Shown one piece after another: positions 9,100 to 17,485 of a stretch of 20,835 nucleotides of DNA (within the stretch, counting starts at the first letter, position 1; each line of letters begins with the position of its first letter). The position numbers and the translations under genes were made by a program. The notes under the pieces are model-generated. The model saw only the letters and a program-made list of their open reading frames with translations, ran no database searches and was not told the origin of the DNA. The stretch is from the NCBI GenBank assembly GCA_027051315.1, contig JALTZE010000001.1, forward strand, positions 1,682-22,516, in the 5' to 3' direction. The stretch comes from Micavibrio sp. Its GTDB lineage: Bacteria > Pseudomonadota > Alphaproteobacteria > Micavibrionales > Micavibrionaceae.

Positions 9100-11382
9100 T
9101 CAGGAAGTTTTTTCTTTTTTATTTTTTGTTTTTTTATCTTTGGCATAGGAAAATATTAGTTCGTCATTTTTATTCAGGTCAATTTTAACATCTCCGCCTT
9201 TGGTTAATTTGCCAAATAGTAATTCTTCTGCCAAAGGTTTCTTAACTTTTTCTTGTATGATACGTGATAATGGTCTTGCGCCCATTGCTGGGTCATATCC
9301 TGTTTTTGCCAAATAATCACGAGCGGCGTCAGAAAGCTGGATTGTTACATTACGGTCAGAAAGCTGGGCTTCTAACTGAATTATGAATTTATCTACTATT
9401 TTAGCTACTGTTGGCTGTTTTAGAGGCTGGAATGGTACTATAGCATCTAGGCGATTTCTAAATTCTGGTGAAAATGTTTGGCTTACAGCCTCATTTTCAT
9501 CATCTACTCTTGCTTCCCCTGCAAAACCCATAGGAGCTTTTGACATTTGAGCAGCACCAACATTGGAAGTCATTATAAGTATTACATTTCTAAAATCTAT
9601 TGTCTTACCATTATTATCTGTAAGTTTACCGTAATCCATCACTTGAAGCAGGATATTGAACAAGTCAGGGTGAGCTTTTTCAATCTCATCTAAAAGCAAA
9701 ACGCAATGTGGATTTTGGTCAATTTTATCCGTGAGAAGTCCGCCTTGTTCAAATCCTACATAACCAGGTGGAGTACCGATAAGCCTTGAAACAGAGTGAC
9801 GTTCCATGTATTCGGACATATCAAAACGGATAAGCTCTATCCCCATTGTTTGGGAAAGCTGTTTGGCTACTTCTGTTTTTCCAACTCCTGTTGGTCCGAT
9901 GAATAGGTAGGAACCTATCGGTTTTTCGGAGTCTCTTAGGCCTGCTCTTGCCATTTTTATGGCATCGGATAAGGTATCTATTGCTTTATCCTGATCAAAC
10001 ACCAATGTCTTAAGGTCTCTTTCCAAGGAAGAAAGTGTATCTTTATCAGATTTATTTACTGTTTTGGCAGGAATTCTTGCAATTGCTGCTATTACGTCTT
10101 CTATATCTTTTACAGTGATTGTTTTTTTACGTTTATCAGCAGGAACAAGCATTTGTGCTGCTCCTACCTCGTCGATGATATCTATGGCCTTATCTGGTAA
10201 TTTTCTATCGCCTATATATTTGGCTGAAAGTTCGACAGCAGCGATAAGAGCATCGTCTTTATATTTGATTTTGTGATGTTCTTCGTAATGTTTTTTAAGT
10301 CCTCTAAGGATTCTGATTGTATCTTCTATTGAAGGTTCATTTACATCAATTTTTTGGAATCTCCTGACCAATGCGCGGTCTTTCTCAAAATGGTTTCGGT
10401 ATTCCTTATAAGTTGTTGAGCCTATACATCTGATTGTGCCATTTGATAAAGCTGGTTTTAAAAGGTTAGAAGCGTCCATTGCACCTCCACTTGTTGCCCC
10501 TGCTCCAATTATTGTATGTATTTCATCAATAAATAAAACGGAATCATCAATTTTTGATATTTCTTTTATTACTGATTTAAGTCTTTCTTCAAAATCTCCG
10601 CGATATCTAGTACCTGCAAGTAAAGCACCCATATCTAATGTATAAATTGTAGAGTTAAGAAGAACTTCTGGTACTTCTTTTTCAACTATTCTACGGGCAA
10701 GTCCTTCTGCTATTGCGGTTTTACCAACTCCTGGTTCACCAACATATAAAGGGTTGTTTTTAGAGCGTCTGCATAAAATCTGGATTGTTCTTTCCACTTC
10801 CTTTTCACGTCCGATAAGTGGGTCTATCTTCCCTTGTTTTGCACGTTCAATTAAATTTACACAATAAGCATCAATAGCACCGCCTGGTGAAACTTCTTCT
10901 TCCTCTTGTGTTCCTCTTGGTATTGATTTGCTCTCATCATTTTCTTCTGGAACTTTTGCTATACCATGAGATATGTAATTTACAGCATCAAATCTTGTCA
11001 TATCCTGTTCTTGTAGAAAATATACAGCATGAGATTCACGTTCAGAAAAAATTGCAATAAGGACATTTGCTCCTGTAACTTCTTCTCTTCCCGATGATTG
11101 GACATGGATTGCTGCTCTTTGCAAGACTCTTTGAAAGGCTGTTGTTGGTTTTGCTTCATCTGTTTTATGATTAATAAGATATGTAAGTTCATTATCCAAA
11201 TATTGATTTAGTTGTTCTCTTAAATCTTCTAAAACTATGCCACATGACCTTAGAACAGCCATTGCGTCTTGGTCTTCTGTTAGAGCCATTAATAAATGTT
11301 CTAATGTTGCAAATTCATGATTTTTTATTGCTGCGTATGATAAAGCTCTGTGCAGGGTTGTTTCAAGATTTTTAGAAAGCAT
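9100..11382 (-). CDS. clpA: ATP-dependent Clp protease unfoldase subunit ClpA
   Basis: A 760-residue AAA+ unfoldase that feeds substrates into ClpP. The N-domain (about 1-145) docks ClpS. A short acidic linker follows. The first AAA+ module has Walker A GEPGVGKT (215-222), Walker B FIDEIH (284-289) and the arginine-finger region near RALVRRF. The second has Walker A GPTGVGKT (496-503), Walker B LLLDEIE (562-568) and the C-terminal small domain (GARPLSRIIQ). It lacks the long coiled-coil middle domain of ClpB, which supports ClpA. The ClpP-docking loop, usually IGF/IGL-like, reads MGF (618-620). The C-terminal tail is very Lys-rich. The gene starts six bases after clpS, with its AAGGA ribosome binding site inside the clpS end. 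clpP is not in the window. Confidence 0.96.
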   Translation of the reverse strand: MLSKNLETTLHRALSYAAIKNHEFATLEHLLMALTEDQDAMAVLRSCGIVLEDLREQLNQYLDNELTYLINHKTDEAKPTTAFQRVLQRAAIHVQSSGREEVTGANVLIAIFSERESHAVYFLQEQDMTRFDAVNYISHGIAKVPEENDESKSIPRGTQEEEEVSPGGAIDAYCVNLIERAKQGKIDPLIGREKEVERTIQILCRRSKNNPLYVGEPGVGKTAIAEGLARRIVEKEVPEVLLNSTIYTLDMGALLAGTRYRGDFEERLKSVIKEISKIDDSVLFIDEIHTIIGAGATSGGAMDASNLLKPALSNGTIRCIGSTTYKEYRNHFEKDRALVRRFQKIDVNEPSIEDTIRILRGLKKHYEEHHKIKYKDDALIAAVELSAKYIGDRKLPDKAIDIIDEVGAAQMLVPADKRKKTITVKDIEDVIAAIARIPAKTVNKSDKDTLSSLERDLKTLVFDQDKAIDTLSDAIKMARAGLRDSEKPIGSYLFIGPTGVGKTEVAKQLSQTMGIELIRFDMSEYMERHSVSRLIGTPPGYVGFEQGGLLTDKIDQNPHCVLLLDEIEKAHPDLFNILLQVMDYGKLTDNNGKTIDFRNVILIMTSNVGAAQMSKAPMGFAGEARVDDENEAVSQTFSPEFRNRLDAIVPFQPLKQPTVAKIVDKFIIQLEAQLSDRNVTIQLSDAARDYLAKTGYDPAMGARPLSRIIQEKVKKPLAEELLFGKLTKGGDVKIDLNKNDELIFSYAKDKKTKNKKEKTS

Positions 11383-11388
11383 ATTTAT

Positions 11389-11751
11389 TTATTCCTTTTC
11401 CATTGTGCATTGAAGAGGATGTTCATTGGACCTAGCAAAATCCATTACTTGTGCTACTTTTGTTTCTGCTACTTCAAAAGTATAAACACCGCATATTCCA
11501 ACGCCTCTTCTGTGAACATGCATCATTATATCGGTTGATTCTTGTTTGCTTTTATTAAAAAATCTTTCTAACACATAGGTTACAAATTCCATCGGAGTAT
11601 AATCGTCATTAAGAAGTAGAACCTTGTACATTGAAGGTTTTTTGGTTTTGGGTCTTGATTTTAACAAAAGACCAGTTTGGCGTTCTTCGTCGCTTTTTCT
11701 GTCGTTATCATCATTATTGTTCATTGGCTTATTATCTATTATTTTTTTCAT
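11389..11751 (-). CDS. clpS: ClpS, N-degron adaptor of ClpA
   Basis: A 120-residue adaptor that delivers proteins with destabilising N-terminal residues to ClpAP. A disordered charged extension (about 1-38) leads into the ClpS core: [20 protein letters not shown], then [24 protein letters not shown], then [12 protein letters not shown]. The residues that grip the N-terminal amino acid, Asn34, Asp35 and His66 in E. coli, correspond to Asn48, Asp49 and His80 here. It is immediately upstream of clpA, the usual order. The start is not certain because no good ribosome binding site precedes it; Met10 is an alternative. The candidate promoter lies just upstream. Confidence 0.95.
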   Translation of the reverse strand: MKKIIDNKPMNNNDDNDRKSDEERQTGLLLKSRPKTKKPSMYKVLLLNDDYTPMEFVTYVLERFFNKSKQESTDIMMHVHRRGVGICGVYTFEVAETKVAQVMDFARSNEHPLQCTMEKE

Positions 11752-11772
11752 TTATTGTTACCATCAGATATT

Positions 11773-11781
11773 ATTATAGCA
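11773..11781 (-). promoter_or_regulatory. Candidate extended -10 promoter for clpS-clpA
   Basis: Read on the minus strand, the sequence is TGCTATAAT: a perfect -10 hexamer with the extended TGn motif. It ends 21 bases before the clpS start, which would give a very short leader. No convincing -35 hexamer lies 17 bases upstream, which is common for extended -10 promoters. Confidence 0.45.
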
Positions 11782-11891
11782 TTTATATCTAAAATTTTTA
11801 TATTTATAAAATTATTTCTTTCAATTTTATTGCGGATTTAATATGTTATTTAATACTAAATTCGTACAAAATAAAATAGGTGTATTAGTTA

Positions 11892-12509
11892 ATGTATCAA
11901 GATGGATGGAATTCAGTATCAGGTGATGAGCTAAAAGGTTTTTTAGGTCAAGTGAATCCTATAGATGGGAAATATAAATGTTCGGAAGCAAGTACTTTGG
12001 TCGAATGGAGAGCTCTTCCATTTTATGAAAAAGTTGTTTTGATTCGTGTAAGGGATAATAATTGGGCTCCTGAGAATTTAGTTTTGTACTATTTGGCTGA
12101 TCAGGGGCAATTATTTAGGCTTAATGGTACTTCCCCTCCTATTCATGAAGTTAATGCTAATGCTCCTATCAAGCTTAATGAGGATATTATTCTTGATTAT
12201 CTTCGCTTTTTCTGTTTTTTCGTACGTGGAGAGGAAGGACCATTTTTGGTTGCAGAAAGCATGGATGACCCATATTTACCAAAAAATATGGATGAAAAAA
12301 CCAAAGCAGTTATCGAAGGAAGCATTCGCCCTGCTGCATATGATGGTAAAAATGAAAAAGGGCACCATCTTGCCAATGCTGTTGTATTTTATTCAAACGC
12401 AATGTTTATCGCACATTTTTCTATTCAGGAAACTGGACTGATTGAAATGCTAGATGATGAGCTTCTTGCAGGTGATTTGCCTACCAAGATTGATGCTCCC
12501 ATTGCTTAG
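11892..12509 (+). CDS. Conserved-looking protein of unknown function
   Basis: A 205-residue soluble protein that I do not recognise. It has no signal peptide and no membrane segment. Visible features are an aromatic, acidic sequence with a segment ALPFYEKVVLIRVRD (about 37-51), a probable beta-rich core, and RFFCFFVRGEEGPFLVAES around 102-120. The C-terminal half contains AYDGKNEKGHHLANAVVFYSNAMF, which could be a functional site because His and Gly cluster there. It lies nine bases before panC, whose ribosome binding site overlaps the stop codon, so the two are likely cotranscribed. This gives no evidence of a pantothenate role. The upstream ribosome binding site (TAGG, 11877-11880) is weak. 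Codon use looks like that of the neighbours. Confidence 0.8.
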   Translation: MYQDGWNSVSGDELKGFLGQVNPIDGKYKCSEASTLVEWRALPFYEKVVLIRVRDNNWAPENLVLYYLADQGQLFRLNGTSPPIHEVNANAPIKLNEDIILDYLRFFCFFVRGEEGPFLVAESMDDPYLPKNMDEKTKAVIEGSIRPAAYDGKNEKGHHLANAVVFYSNAMFIAHFSIQETGLIEMLDDELLAGDLPTKIDAPIA

Positions 12510-12517
12510 GGAAGATT

Positions 12518-13363
12518 ATGAAGGTTATAGATAATATTAAATCACTTAGGGATTTTGTTCTTAAAGCACGTAATGAAGGAAAAATTATTGGTTTTGTTCC
12601 TACTATGGGGGCTTTACATGAAGGGCATTTATCGCTTGTAAAAACGGCGTTAGGACATTGTGATATTGTTGTTGTTAGCATATTTGTTAATCCTACGCAA
12701 TTTGGTCCTAATGAAGATTATGATGCATATCCAAGAAATCTTGATAGTGATTGCGATAAATTATCTGGGATAGAGGGTGATATAGTTGTTTATGCTCCTT
12801 CGATAGATGAAATGTACCCCGATGGCTTTTCTACTGGTATAACTGTCAAGGGAGTAAGTGATGGTTTATGTGGGGCGGCAAGACCAGGGCATTTTAATGG
12901 TGTTGCTGTTGTCGTAACCAAACTTTTGTTGCAGGTTATGCCAGATAAAGCATTTTTTGGTGAAAAAGATTTCCAGCAATTACAAGTTATAAAAAGATTT
13001 GTTAAAGACCTTAACATAAATGTAGAAATTATAGGTGTTCCAATTGTAAGAGATAAGGAAACTGGACTTGCTTTATCGTCAAGAAATGCATATTTAAGTG
13101 ATAATGAAAGAAAAGTTGCTGAAACTTTGAATAAAACATTATTTGCTATGTCTGATAAAATTGATTCTGGTGAGAAAATAGCTGATGTTCGTAAATGGGG
13201 AATTGAGCAAATAAATAAAGCTGGATTTGATAAAATTGACTATTTGGAAATATGCGATATATCGAACCTGAAATCTGTTACCAGCAAGGATAATAGGGAA
13301 TTAAGGATATTGGTTGCTGCTAGAATTGGGAAAACAAGATTAATAGATAATGTAAAAGCTTAA
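12518..13363 (+). CDS. panC: Pantothenate synthetase (pantoate--beta-alanine ligase)
   Basis: A 281-residue cytoplasmic enzyme that joins pantoate and beta-alanine with ATP hydrolysis to AMP, the last step in pantothenate and thus coenzyme A synthesis. It belongs to the nucleotidyltransferase superfamily: VPTMGALHEGH contains the HIGH-like HEGH (34-37), and SSRN (187-190) corresponds to the KMSKS-like loop. Other family blocks are SIFVNPTQFGPNEDYDAYPR, ARPGHFNGVAVVVTKLL and FFGEKDFQQLQVI. Length is typical. The ribosome binding site GGGAAG (12509-12514) overlaps the previous stop. panB and panD are not nearby. Confidence 0.97.
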   Translation: MKVIDNIKSLRDFVLKARNEGKIIGFVPTMGALHEGHLSLVKTALGHCDIVVVSIFVNPTQFGPNEDYDAYPRNLDSDCDKLSGIEGDIVVYAPSIDEMYPDGFSTGITVKGVSDGLCGAARPGHFNGVAVVVTKLLLQVMPDKAFFGEKDFQQLQVIKRFVKDLNINVEIIGVPIVRDKETGLALSSRNAYLSDNERKVAETLNKTLFAMSDKIDSGEKIADVRKWGIEQINKAGFDKIDYLEICDISNLKSVTSKDNRELRILVAARIGKTRLIDNVKA

Positions 13364-13381
13364 ATAAAAGAAAGTATCAAT

Positions 13382-13684
13382 ATGGATTTGGAAGAAATAA
13401 CGGATAAGATTAAAAGCAAACTTTCATCAACATCAGAAATAGATGCAATAATAAAACTTGATTTTGATGATGATGGGTGTGTTGTGATTGATGCCACGCA
13501 GAATCCTCCGCAAATAAGTAACGCAGATGAAGAGGCTGACCTTACGCTTTCATGCTCAATTGATGTTTTTGAAAATATTGTAAAGGGAAACCAAGACCCT
13601 AATATCGCCTTTATGATGGGGAAGCTAAAAATTTCAGGACCAATGGGTCTTGCCCTAAAACTAAGCTCTATGCTTGAAGATTAA
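13382..13684 (+). CDS. SCP2 sterol-binding-domain protein
   Basis: A 100-residue protein that consists of one SCP2 (sterol carrier protein 2) domain. The pattern is typical: an N-terminal amphipathic helix, a strand with DFDDDGCVVIDA, the middle DLTLSCSIDVFENIVKGNQDP, and the C-terminal block AFMMGKLKISGPMGLALKLSSML. The fold makes a hydrophobic tunnel for lipids or acyl-CoA. In bacteria the ligands of stand-alone SCP2 proteins are mostly unknown. It starts 18 bases after panC and probably belongs to the same transcript. It is convergent with nrdB. Confidence 0.9.
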   Translation: MDLEEITDKIKSKLSSTSEIDAIIKLDFDDDGCVVIDATQNPPQISNADEEADLTLSCSIDVFENIVKGNQDPNIAFMMGKLKISGPMGLALKLSSMLED

Positions 13685-13704
13685 TATTTTGCAAGCATGA
13701 TTTT
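13670..13704 (+). terminator. Weak candidate terminator after the SCP2 gene
   Basis: A perfect 7-bp stem, ATGCTTG (13670-13676) and CAAGCAT (13692-13698), spans the stop codon with a 15-base loop and is followed by GATTTT. The long loop and short T run make it weak, but it sits at the convergent end with nrdB. Confidence 0.3.
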
Positions 13705-13717
13705 GGATTAGCTGTAG

Positions 13718-14749
13718 TTATGCGGCGTCTGATGAGAATATATCATCTGCAAAAACATCTTCCCATGAGCCTTGTGTTGATGCTTTTGAATATTCTGTTG
13801 CACGACTTTCAAAAAAGTTTGCATGCTCTGCACCATTTAACATCTCATCCATCCATGGAAGAGGATTTTTTTCAATATTAAATATAGGCTCAAGGTTAAG
13901 TTGTTGTAGCCTTCTATCTGCAATCCATCTTATATAATTTTTGACTTCTGATGCCTCCATTCCTTCTACTCCACCCATTTCGAATGAAAGATTTATAAAG
14001 CCATCTTCGATTTCGATTACATCACGGCAACTTTGTGTTATTTCGTTTTTAAGAGAATCATCCCATATGTCAGGATTTTCATTAATAAAGCTGTTAAATA
14101 ACCTTATCATTGAAAGGCAGTGGAGAGTTTCGTCCCTTACCGACCATGTTACTATCTGCCCCATACCTTTCATTTTATTAAAGCGGGGGAAATTCATTAG
14201 CATCGCAAATGAAGCAAATAGCTGAACTCCTTCTGTGAATGCGCCAAATAATGCCATTGTTTTTGCAATATCACGCCTAGATTTCATTGAGGCATTTTGC
14301 ATATAATCATATTTCTTTTTCATTTCCTTATATTTCAGAAAGGCCTGATATTCAACTTCGGGCATACCGATAGTATCAAGTAAATGTGAATATGCTGCGA
14401 TATGTATTGTTTCAATATTCGAAAATGCAGCAAGCATCATCTGCACTTCAACAGGGCCAAATACACGGGAATAATGACGCATATAGCAATTATTAACTTC
14501 CACATCGGCTTGGGTAAAGAAGCGGAAAATTTGAGTAAGAAGATTTCTTTCTGCTTGAGTTAACTTTTTTTTCCAATCTCTTACATCTTCTGCCAATGGT
14601 ACTTCTTCTGGAAGCCAGTGAAGTTTTTGCTGAGTTTGCCATGCTTCATAACACCATGGATACAAGAAAGGCTTGTAAACGTGACGTTCTTGCAATAACG
14701 GGCTGTTTGAATTTGTTACATCATCTGTTATTTCTTCAAGTGCTGTCAT
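13718..14749 (-). CDS. nrdB: Class Ia ribonucleotide reductase, small (radical-generating) subunit
   Basis: A 343-residue di-iron subunit that holds the tyrosyl radical used by NrdA to reduce ribonucleoside diphosphates. Expected residues are visible: Asp82 (TQADVEVNNCY), Glu113 and His116 with radical Tyr120 (ETIHIAAYSH), Glu173 (FTEGVQL), and Glu207 and His210 (VRDETLHC). The acidic C-terminus (WEDVFADDIF) would be the peptide that docks on NrdA. No ATP-cone is present at its N-terminus. The start has a good ribosome binding site (TAAGGAGA, 14756-14763 on the minus strand). nrdB is separated from nrdA by a PH-domain gene and has its own regulatory region with two NrdR-box-like sites. Confidence 0.96.
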   Translation of the reverse strand: MTALEEITDDVTNSNSPLLQERHVYKPFLYPWCYEAWQTQQKLHWLPEEVPLAEDVRDWKKKLTQAERNLLTQIFRFFTQADVEVNNCYMRHYSRVFGPVEVQMMLAAFSNIETIHIAAYSHLLDTIGMPEVEYQAFLKYKEMKKKYDYMQNASMKSRRDIAKTMALFGAFTEGVQLFASFAMLMNFPRFNKMKGMGQIVTWSVRDETLHCLSMIRLFNSFINENPDIWDDSLKNEITQSCRDVIEIEDGFINLSFEMGGVEGMEASEVKNYIRWIADRRLQQLNLEPIFNIEKNPLPWMDEMLNGAEHANFFESRATEYSKASTQGSWEDVFADDIFSSDAA

Positions 14750-14851
14750 GTTTACTCTCCTTAAATTATTTTCATTATTAGAATTAATATTTAATGGGTA
14801 AGAATCCGAGTCTTTTTTGCTTGGTAATGGTGATTAGTCCACAAGATAAAG

Positions 14852-14899
14852 TAACTGCATGTAGTGTGGTAAAGATAATACTACCACTATATATAGCGC
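14852..14899 (-). promoter_or_regulatory. Tandem NrdR-box-like sites upstream of nrdB
   Basis: Two 16-base sites resemble the palindromic NrdR box (ACACTATATATAGTGT-like). The distal site, 14884-14899, reads CCACTATATATAGCGC and matches 13 of 16. The proximal one, 14852-14867, reads TAACTGCATGTAGTGT and matches 11 of 16. Their starts are 32 bases apart, about three helical turns, the phasing typical for paired NrdR boxes. A -10-like TATTAT (minus strand, 14875-14880) lies between them, which fits repression by blocking RNA polymerase. The nrdR gene is not in the window. Confidence 0.65.
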
Positions 14900-14920
14900 A
14901 TAGCTATAATTATCGCCATT

Positions 14921-15463
14921 TTAAATAGGTTTTTCTTCCAATACAGATTTTGCTTTATGTAGGGCTCGTAAGAATCTATAAGGGCGTTTAATCGAAGGAA
15001 GTTTTAAATCTCCAACAAATTTAGAATCAAGATATATTCTACCATAGCCAAAGATACGCCCCATTATGCCATGATTTATATGTTCTGACCTTATTTCGGA
15101 GATATCTATTTCCTCCACCTCTACCATTATTAAGCCTTTTTTGGATATAACTCTTTCATTGGTAACGGCTATTTCCGTAGAAATATATTTTATGAAATAG
15201 CTTAAGAACATAAACAAACCTAGAATAATAAAAGAAGCAATTATAATTTGTGATATTTTATTTATATATAAACCACCTATTATAATATTAAGGACATAAG
15301 GAATATCGGCAAACATAACCTCAAACCCCAAGCTTAGGAAATAGCCTATTACAGATAAAAATATAAACCAAAACACACCCATAAAATTATATATCCAGTG
15401 AAGGCGTGCTATATATATTATTCTTTCATCATTTCCGACTATATTTTTGCTTATATAACTCAT
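14921..15463 (-). CDS. Membrane protein with bacterial PH-like domain (bPH2/DUF304-like)
   Basis: A 180-residue inner-membrane protein. Two hydrophobic regions (about 23-46 and 70-94) are followed by a cytoplasmic domain with the pattern AVTNERVISKKGLIMVEVEEIDISEIRSEHINHGIMGRI-like (about 98-145), typical of the bacterial PH-like domain once called DUF304 (as in YdbS/YdbT). Its function is not known. It lies between nrdB and nrdA on the same strand but is separated from nrdA by a terminator, so it is not obviously linked to nucleotide reduction. A TATAGC/GCTATA hairpin (14892-14908) lies shortly after its stop and overlaps the distal NrdR-like box. Confidence 0.8.
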   Translation of the reverse strand: MSYISKNIVGNDERIIYIARLHWIYNFMGVFWFIFLSVIGYFLSLGFEVMFADIPYVLNIIIGGLYINKISQIIIASFIILGLFMFLSYFIKYISTEIAVTNERVISKKGLIMVEVEEIDISEIRSEHINHGIMGRIFGYGRIYLDSKFVGDLKLPSIKRPYRFLRALHKAKSVLEEKPI

Positions 15464-15502
15464 GATTATAGATTTAAACTAAACTGAGCTAATGTCAAAA
15501 TA

Positions 15503-15525
15503 AAAAAGGAGAATATCTCCTTTTT
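15503..15525 (-). terminator. Rho-independent terminator after nrdA
   Basis: On the minus strand a 10-bp stem is formed by AAAAAGGAGA/TCTCCTTTTT-type arms with GGAGA at 15508-15512, TCTCC at 15516-15520, a 3-base loop and flanking A and T runs. It lies 25 bases after the nrdA stop and ahead of the PH-domain gene. Because the arms end in A/T runs, it may also work in the opposite direction. Confidence 0.8.
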
Positions 15526-15549
15526 ATCTTTTTATAGCTAATTTAATAA

Positions 15550-17379
15550 TTATTGGCATGATAAACATTCTTCATATTTATTTTCGGAAAGTTCTGGCTC
15601 TCTGCCTCCCCTTGCTGGTTCTGCTCCTTTTATTCTTTGCCAACTTGCATGAGATTCTGCTCGCTGAATAGATTTTGACCTACAATAATACATTGTTTTG
15701 CAGCCCTTTTTCCATGCATTAAAATGAATATCATGAAGTTCCTTTTTATGGACATCTGCTGGTAAAAATACATTAAGAGATTGTGCTTGGCATATATAAG
15801 GAGTTCTGTCAGAAGCATGTTCTATCAACCATTTTTGGTCTATTTCGAATGCTGTTTTAAATACGTCTTTTTCATCTTGGGATAATTCTTTTAAATGCTG
15901 TACTGAACCCTCATTAGTAAATATTGATGACCATATTTCATCATTATTTATGCCTTTTTCTTCAAGCAGTTTTTCAAGATATTTGTTTCTTACTGGAAAT
16001 GAGCCTGAAAGTGTTTTATGGGTATAAGCATTTGCGGCTACTGGCTCTATACCTGGGGAAGCTCCTCCGCAAATAATAGAGATAGATGCGGTTGGAGCAA
16101 TCGCCATTTTATGAGAGAATCTTTCATTAATACCGTAATCAGCAGCATCAGGGCATGCCCCTCTTTCATTGGCAAGTTTTACAGATGCTTCATCTGCTCC
16201 ACGTTTTATATGTTGAAATATTCTTCTATTCCATACTTTTGCCATTACGCTTTCCATAGGAATCATTTTTGATTGTAAAAATGAATGAAAGCCCATTACG
16301 CCAAGACCAACTGACCTTTCACGCATTGCGGCATATTTTGCTCTTGCCATTGTATCGGGAGCTTTTTCTATGAAATCTGATAATACATTATCAAGAAATC
16401 TCATCACATCTTCGATAAAAGTAGGGTGGTCTTGCCATTCTTCGAATTTTTCAAGGTTAAGAGAAGATAGGCAGCACACTGCTGTCCTATCATTGCCTAG
16501 ATGGTCTTTACCTGTTGGAAGAGTTATTTCAGAACAAAGATTAGACATTTTAACGCTTAATCCAGCCATTTTTTGATGGGCAGGTAAAGCATCATTAACA
16601 CGGTCGATGAATATAAGGTAAGGTTCTCCTGTTTCTATTCTTGCAGTGAGTATCCTTATCCATAAATCTCTTGCATTTACTCTATCAATTATTGCGTTAT
16701 CTTTTGGTGACCTTAATGCCCATTCTTCGTTTCTTTCCACTGCCTGCATAAAGGCATCTGGTATTAATATTCCATGATGCAGATTTAAGGCTTTACGATT
16801 TGGGTCACCTCCTGTTGGTCTGCGTATTTCTATAAACTCTTCAATTTCTGGGTGCCATACAGGAAGATAAATAGCAGCAGAACCACGACGTAATGAACCT
16901 TGGGAAATAGCTAAAGTCATAGTATCCATAACACGAATAAATGGAACAATACCCGAAGTTTTACCATTCCTTCCGACTTTTTCTCCGATTGAACGAACAT
17001 TCCCCCAATAAGAGCCTATTCCACCACCTAATGCCGCAAGCCAAACATTCTCATTCCATAAAGAAACAATATCTTCAAGTGAATCACCTGTTTCATTTAA
17101 AAAGCAGGATATGGGAAGACCTCGACTTGTTCCCCCATTTGATAATACAGGAGTTGAGGGCATAACCCATAAATTTGATATATAATCATACATTCTTTGT
17201 GCATGAGCATTATCATCACCATAATACATCGCATTACGAGCAAATAAATCCTGATAAGATTCTTCTGGCATTAAATATCGGTCTGTAAGTGTAGCTTTAC
17301 CAAAATCGGTTAAGTAATTATCCCTGCTTCTGTCTATTCTTACTCTGTTGCCCCGTTCAATTTGTGCGATGTCAAACAT
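15550..17379 (-). CDS. nrdA: Class I ribonucleotide reductase, large catalytic subunit, without ATP-cone
   Basis: A 609-residue subunit that reduces ribonucleoside diphosphates to deoxyribonucleotides. Catalytic residues are present: Cys92 (LPISCFLNE) with partner Cys302 (AVCCLSSLNL), the thiyl-radical Cys282 with Asn280 and Glu284 (SNLCSEITLP), and the radical-transfer pair Tyr564-Tyr565 (CKTMYYCRSKS). The C-terminal thioredoxin/glutaredoxin shuttle is C605-L-S-C608. The protein starts directly in the NrdA helical domain, so the N-terminal ATP-cone of long NrdA proteins such as E. coli (761 residues), which gives dATP inhibition, is missing. The GGAG ribosome binding site lies a few bases upstream. 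It is paired with nrdB, with which it shares the same type of upstream site. Confidence 0.96.
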   Translation of the reverse strand: MFDIAQIERGNRVRIDRSRDNYLTDFGKATLTDRYLMPEESYQDLFARNAMYYGDDNAHAQRMYDYISNLWVMPSTPVLSNGGTSRGLPISCFLNETGDSLEDIVSLWNENVWLAALGGGIGSYWGNVRSIGEKVGRNGKTSGIVPFIRVMDTMTLAISQGSLRRGSAAIYLPVWHPEIEEFIEIRRPTGGDPNRKALNLHHGILIPDAFMQAVERNEEWALRSPKDNAIIDRVNARDLWIRILTARIETGEPYLIFIDRVNDALPAHQKMAGLSVKMSNLCSEITLPTGKDHLGNDRTAVCCLSSLNLEKFEEWQDHPTFIEDVMRFLDNVLSDFIEKAPDTMARAKYAAMRERSVGLGVMGFHSFLQSKMIPMESVMAKVWNRRIFQHIKRGADEASVKLANERGACPDAADYGINERFSHKMAIAPTASISIICGGASPGIEPVAANAYTHKTLSGSFPVRNKYLEKLLEEKGINNDEIWSSIFTNEGSVQHLKELSQDEKDVFKTAFEIDQKWLIEHASDRTPYICQAQSLNVFLPADVHKKELHDIHFNAWKKGCKTMYYCRSKSIQRAESHASWQRIKGAEPARGGREPELSENKYEECLSCQ

Positions 17380-17485
17380 TATAGTTACTCCAAATTATAT
17401 ATTTTTTTCAGGCAAATGCCTATACTCTAATTAAAGAGCTTTAATAATTATCTTTTCTCTTTTAGAAGATGGTTAGCACAGAAAC

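Noticed and set aside
14892..14908. TATAGC/GCTATA hairpin as terminator of the PH-domain gene
   Set aside because: No T run follows on the minus strand, and the sequence is better explained by the NrdR-like box it overlaps.
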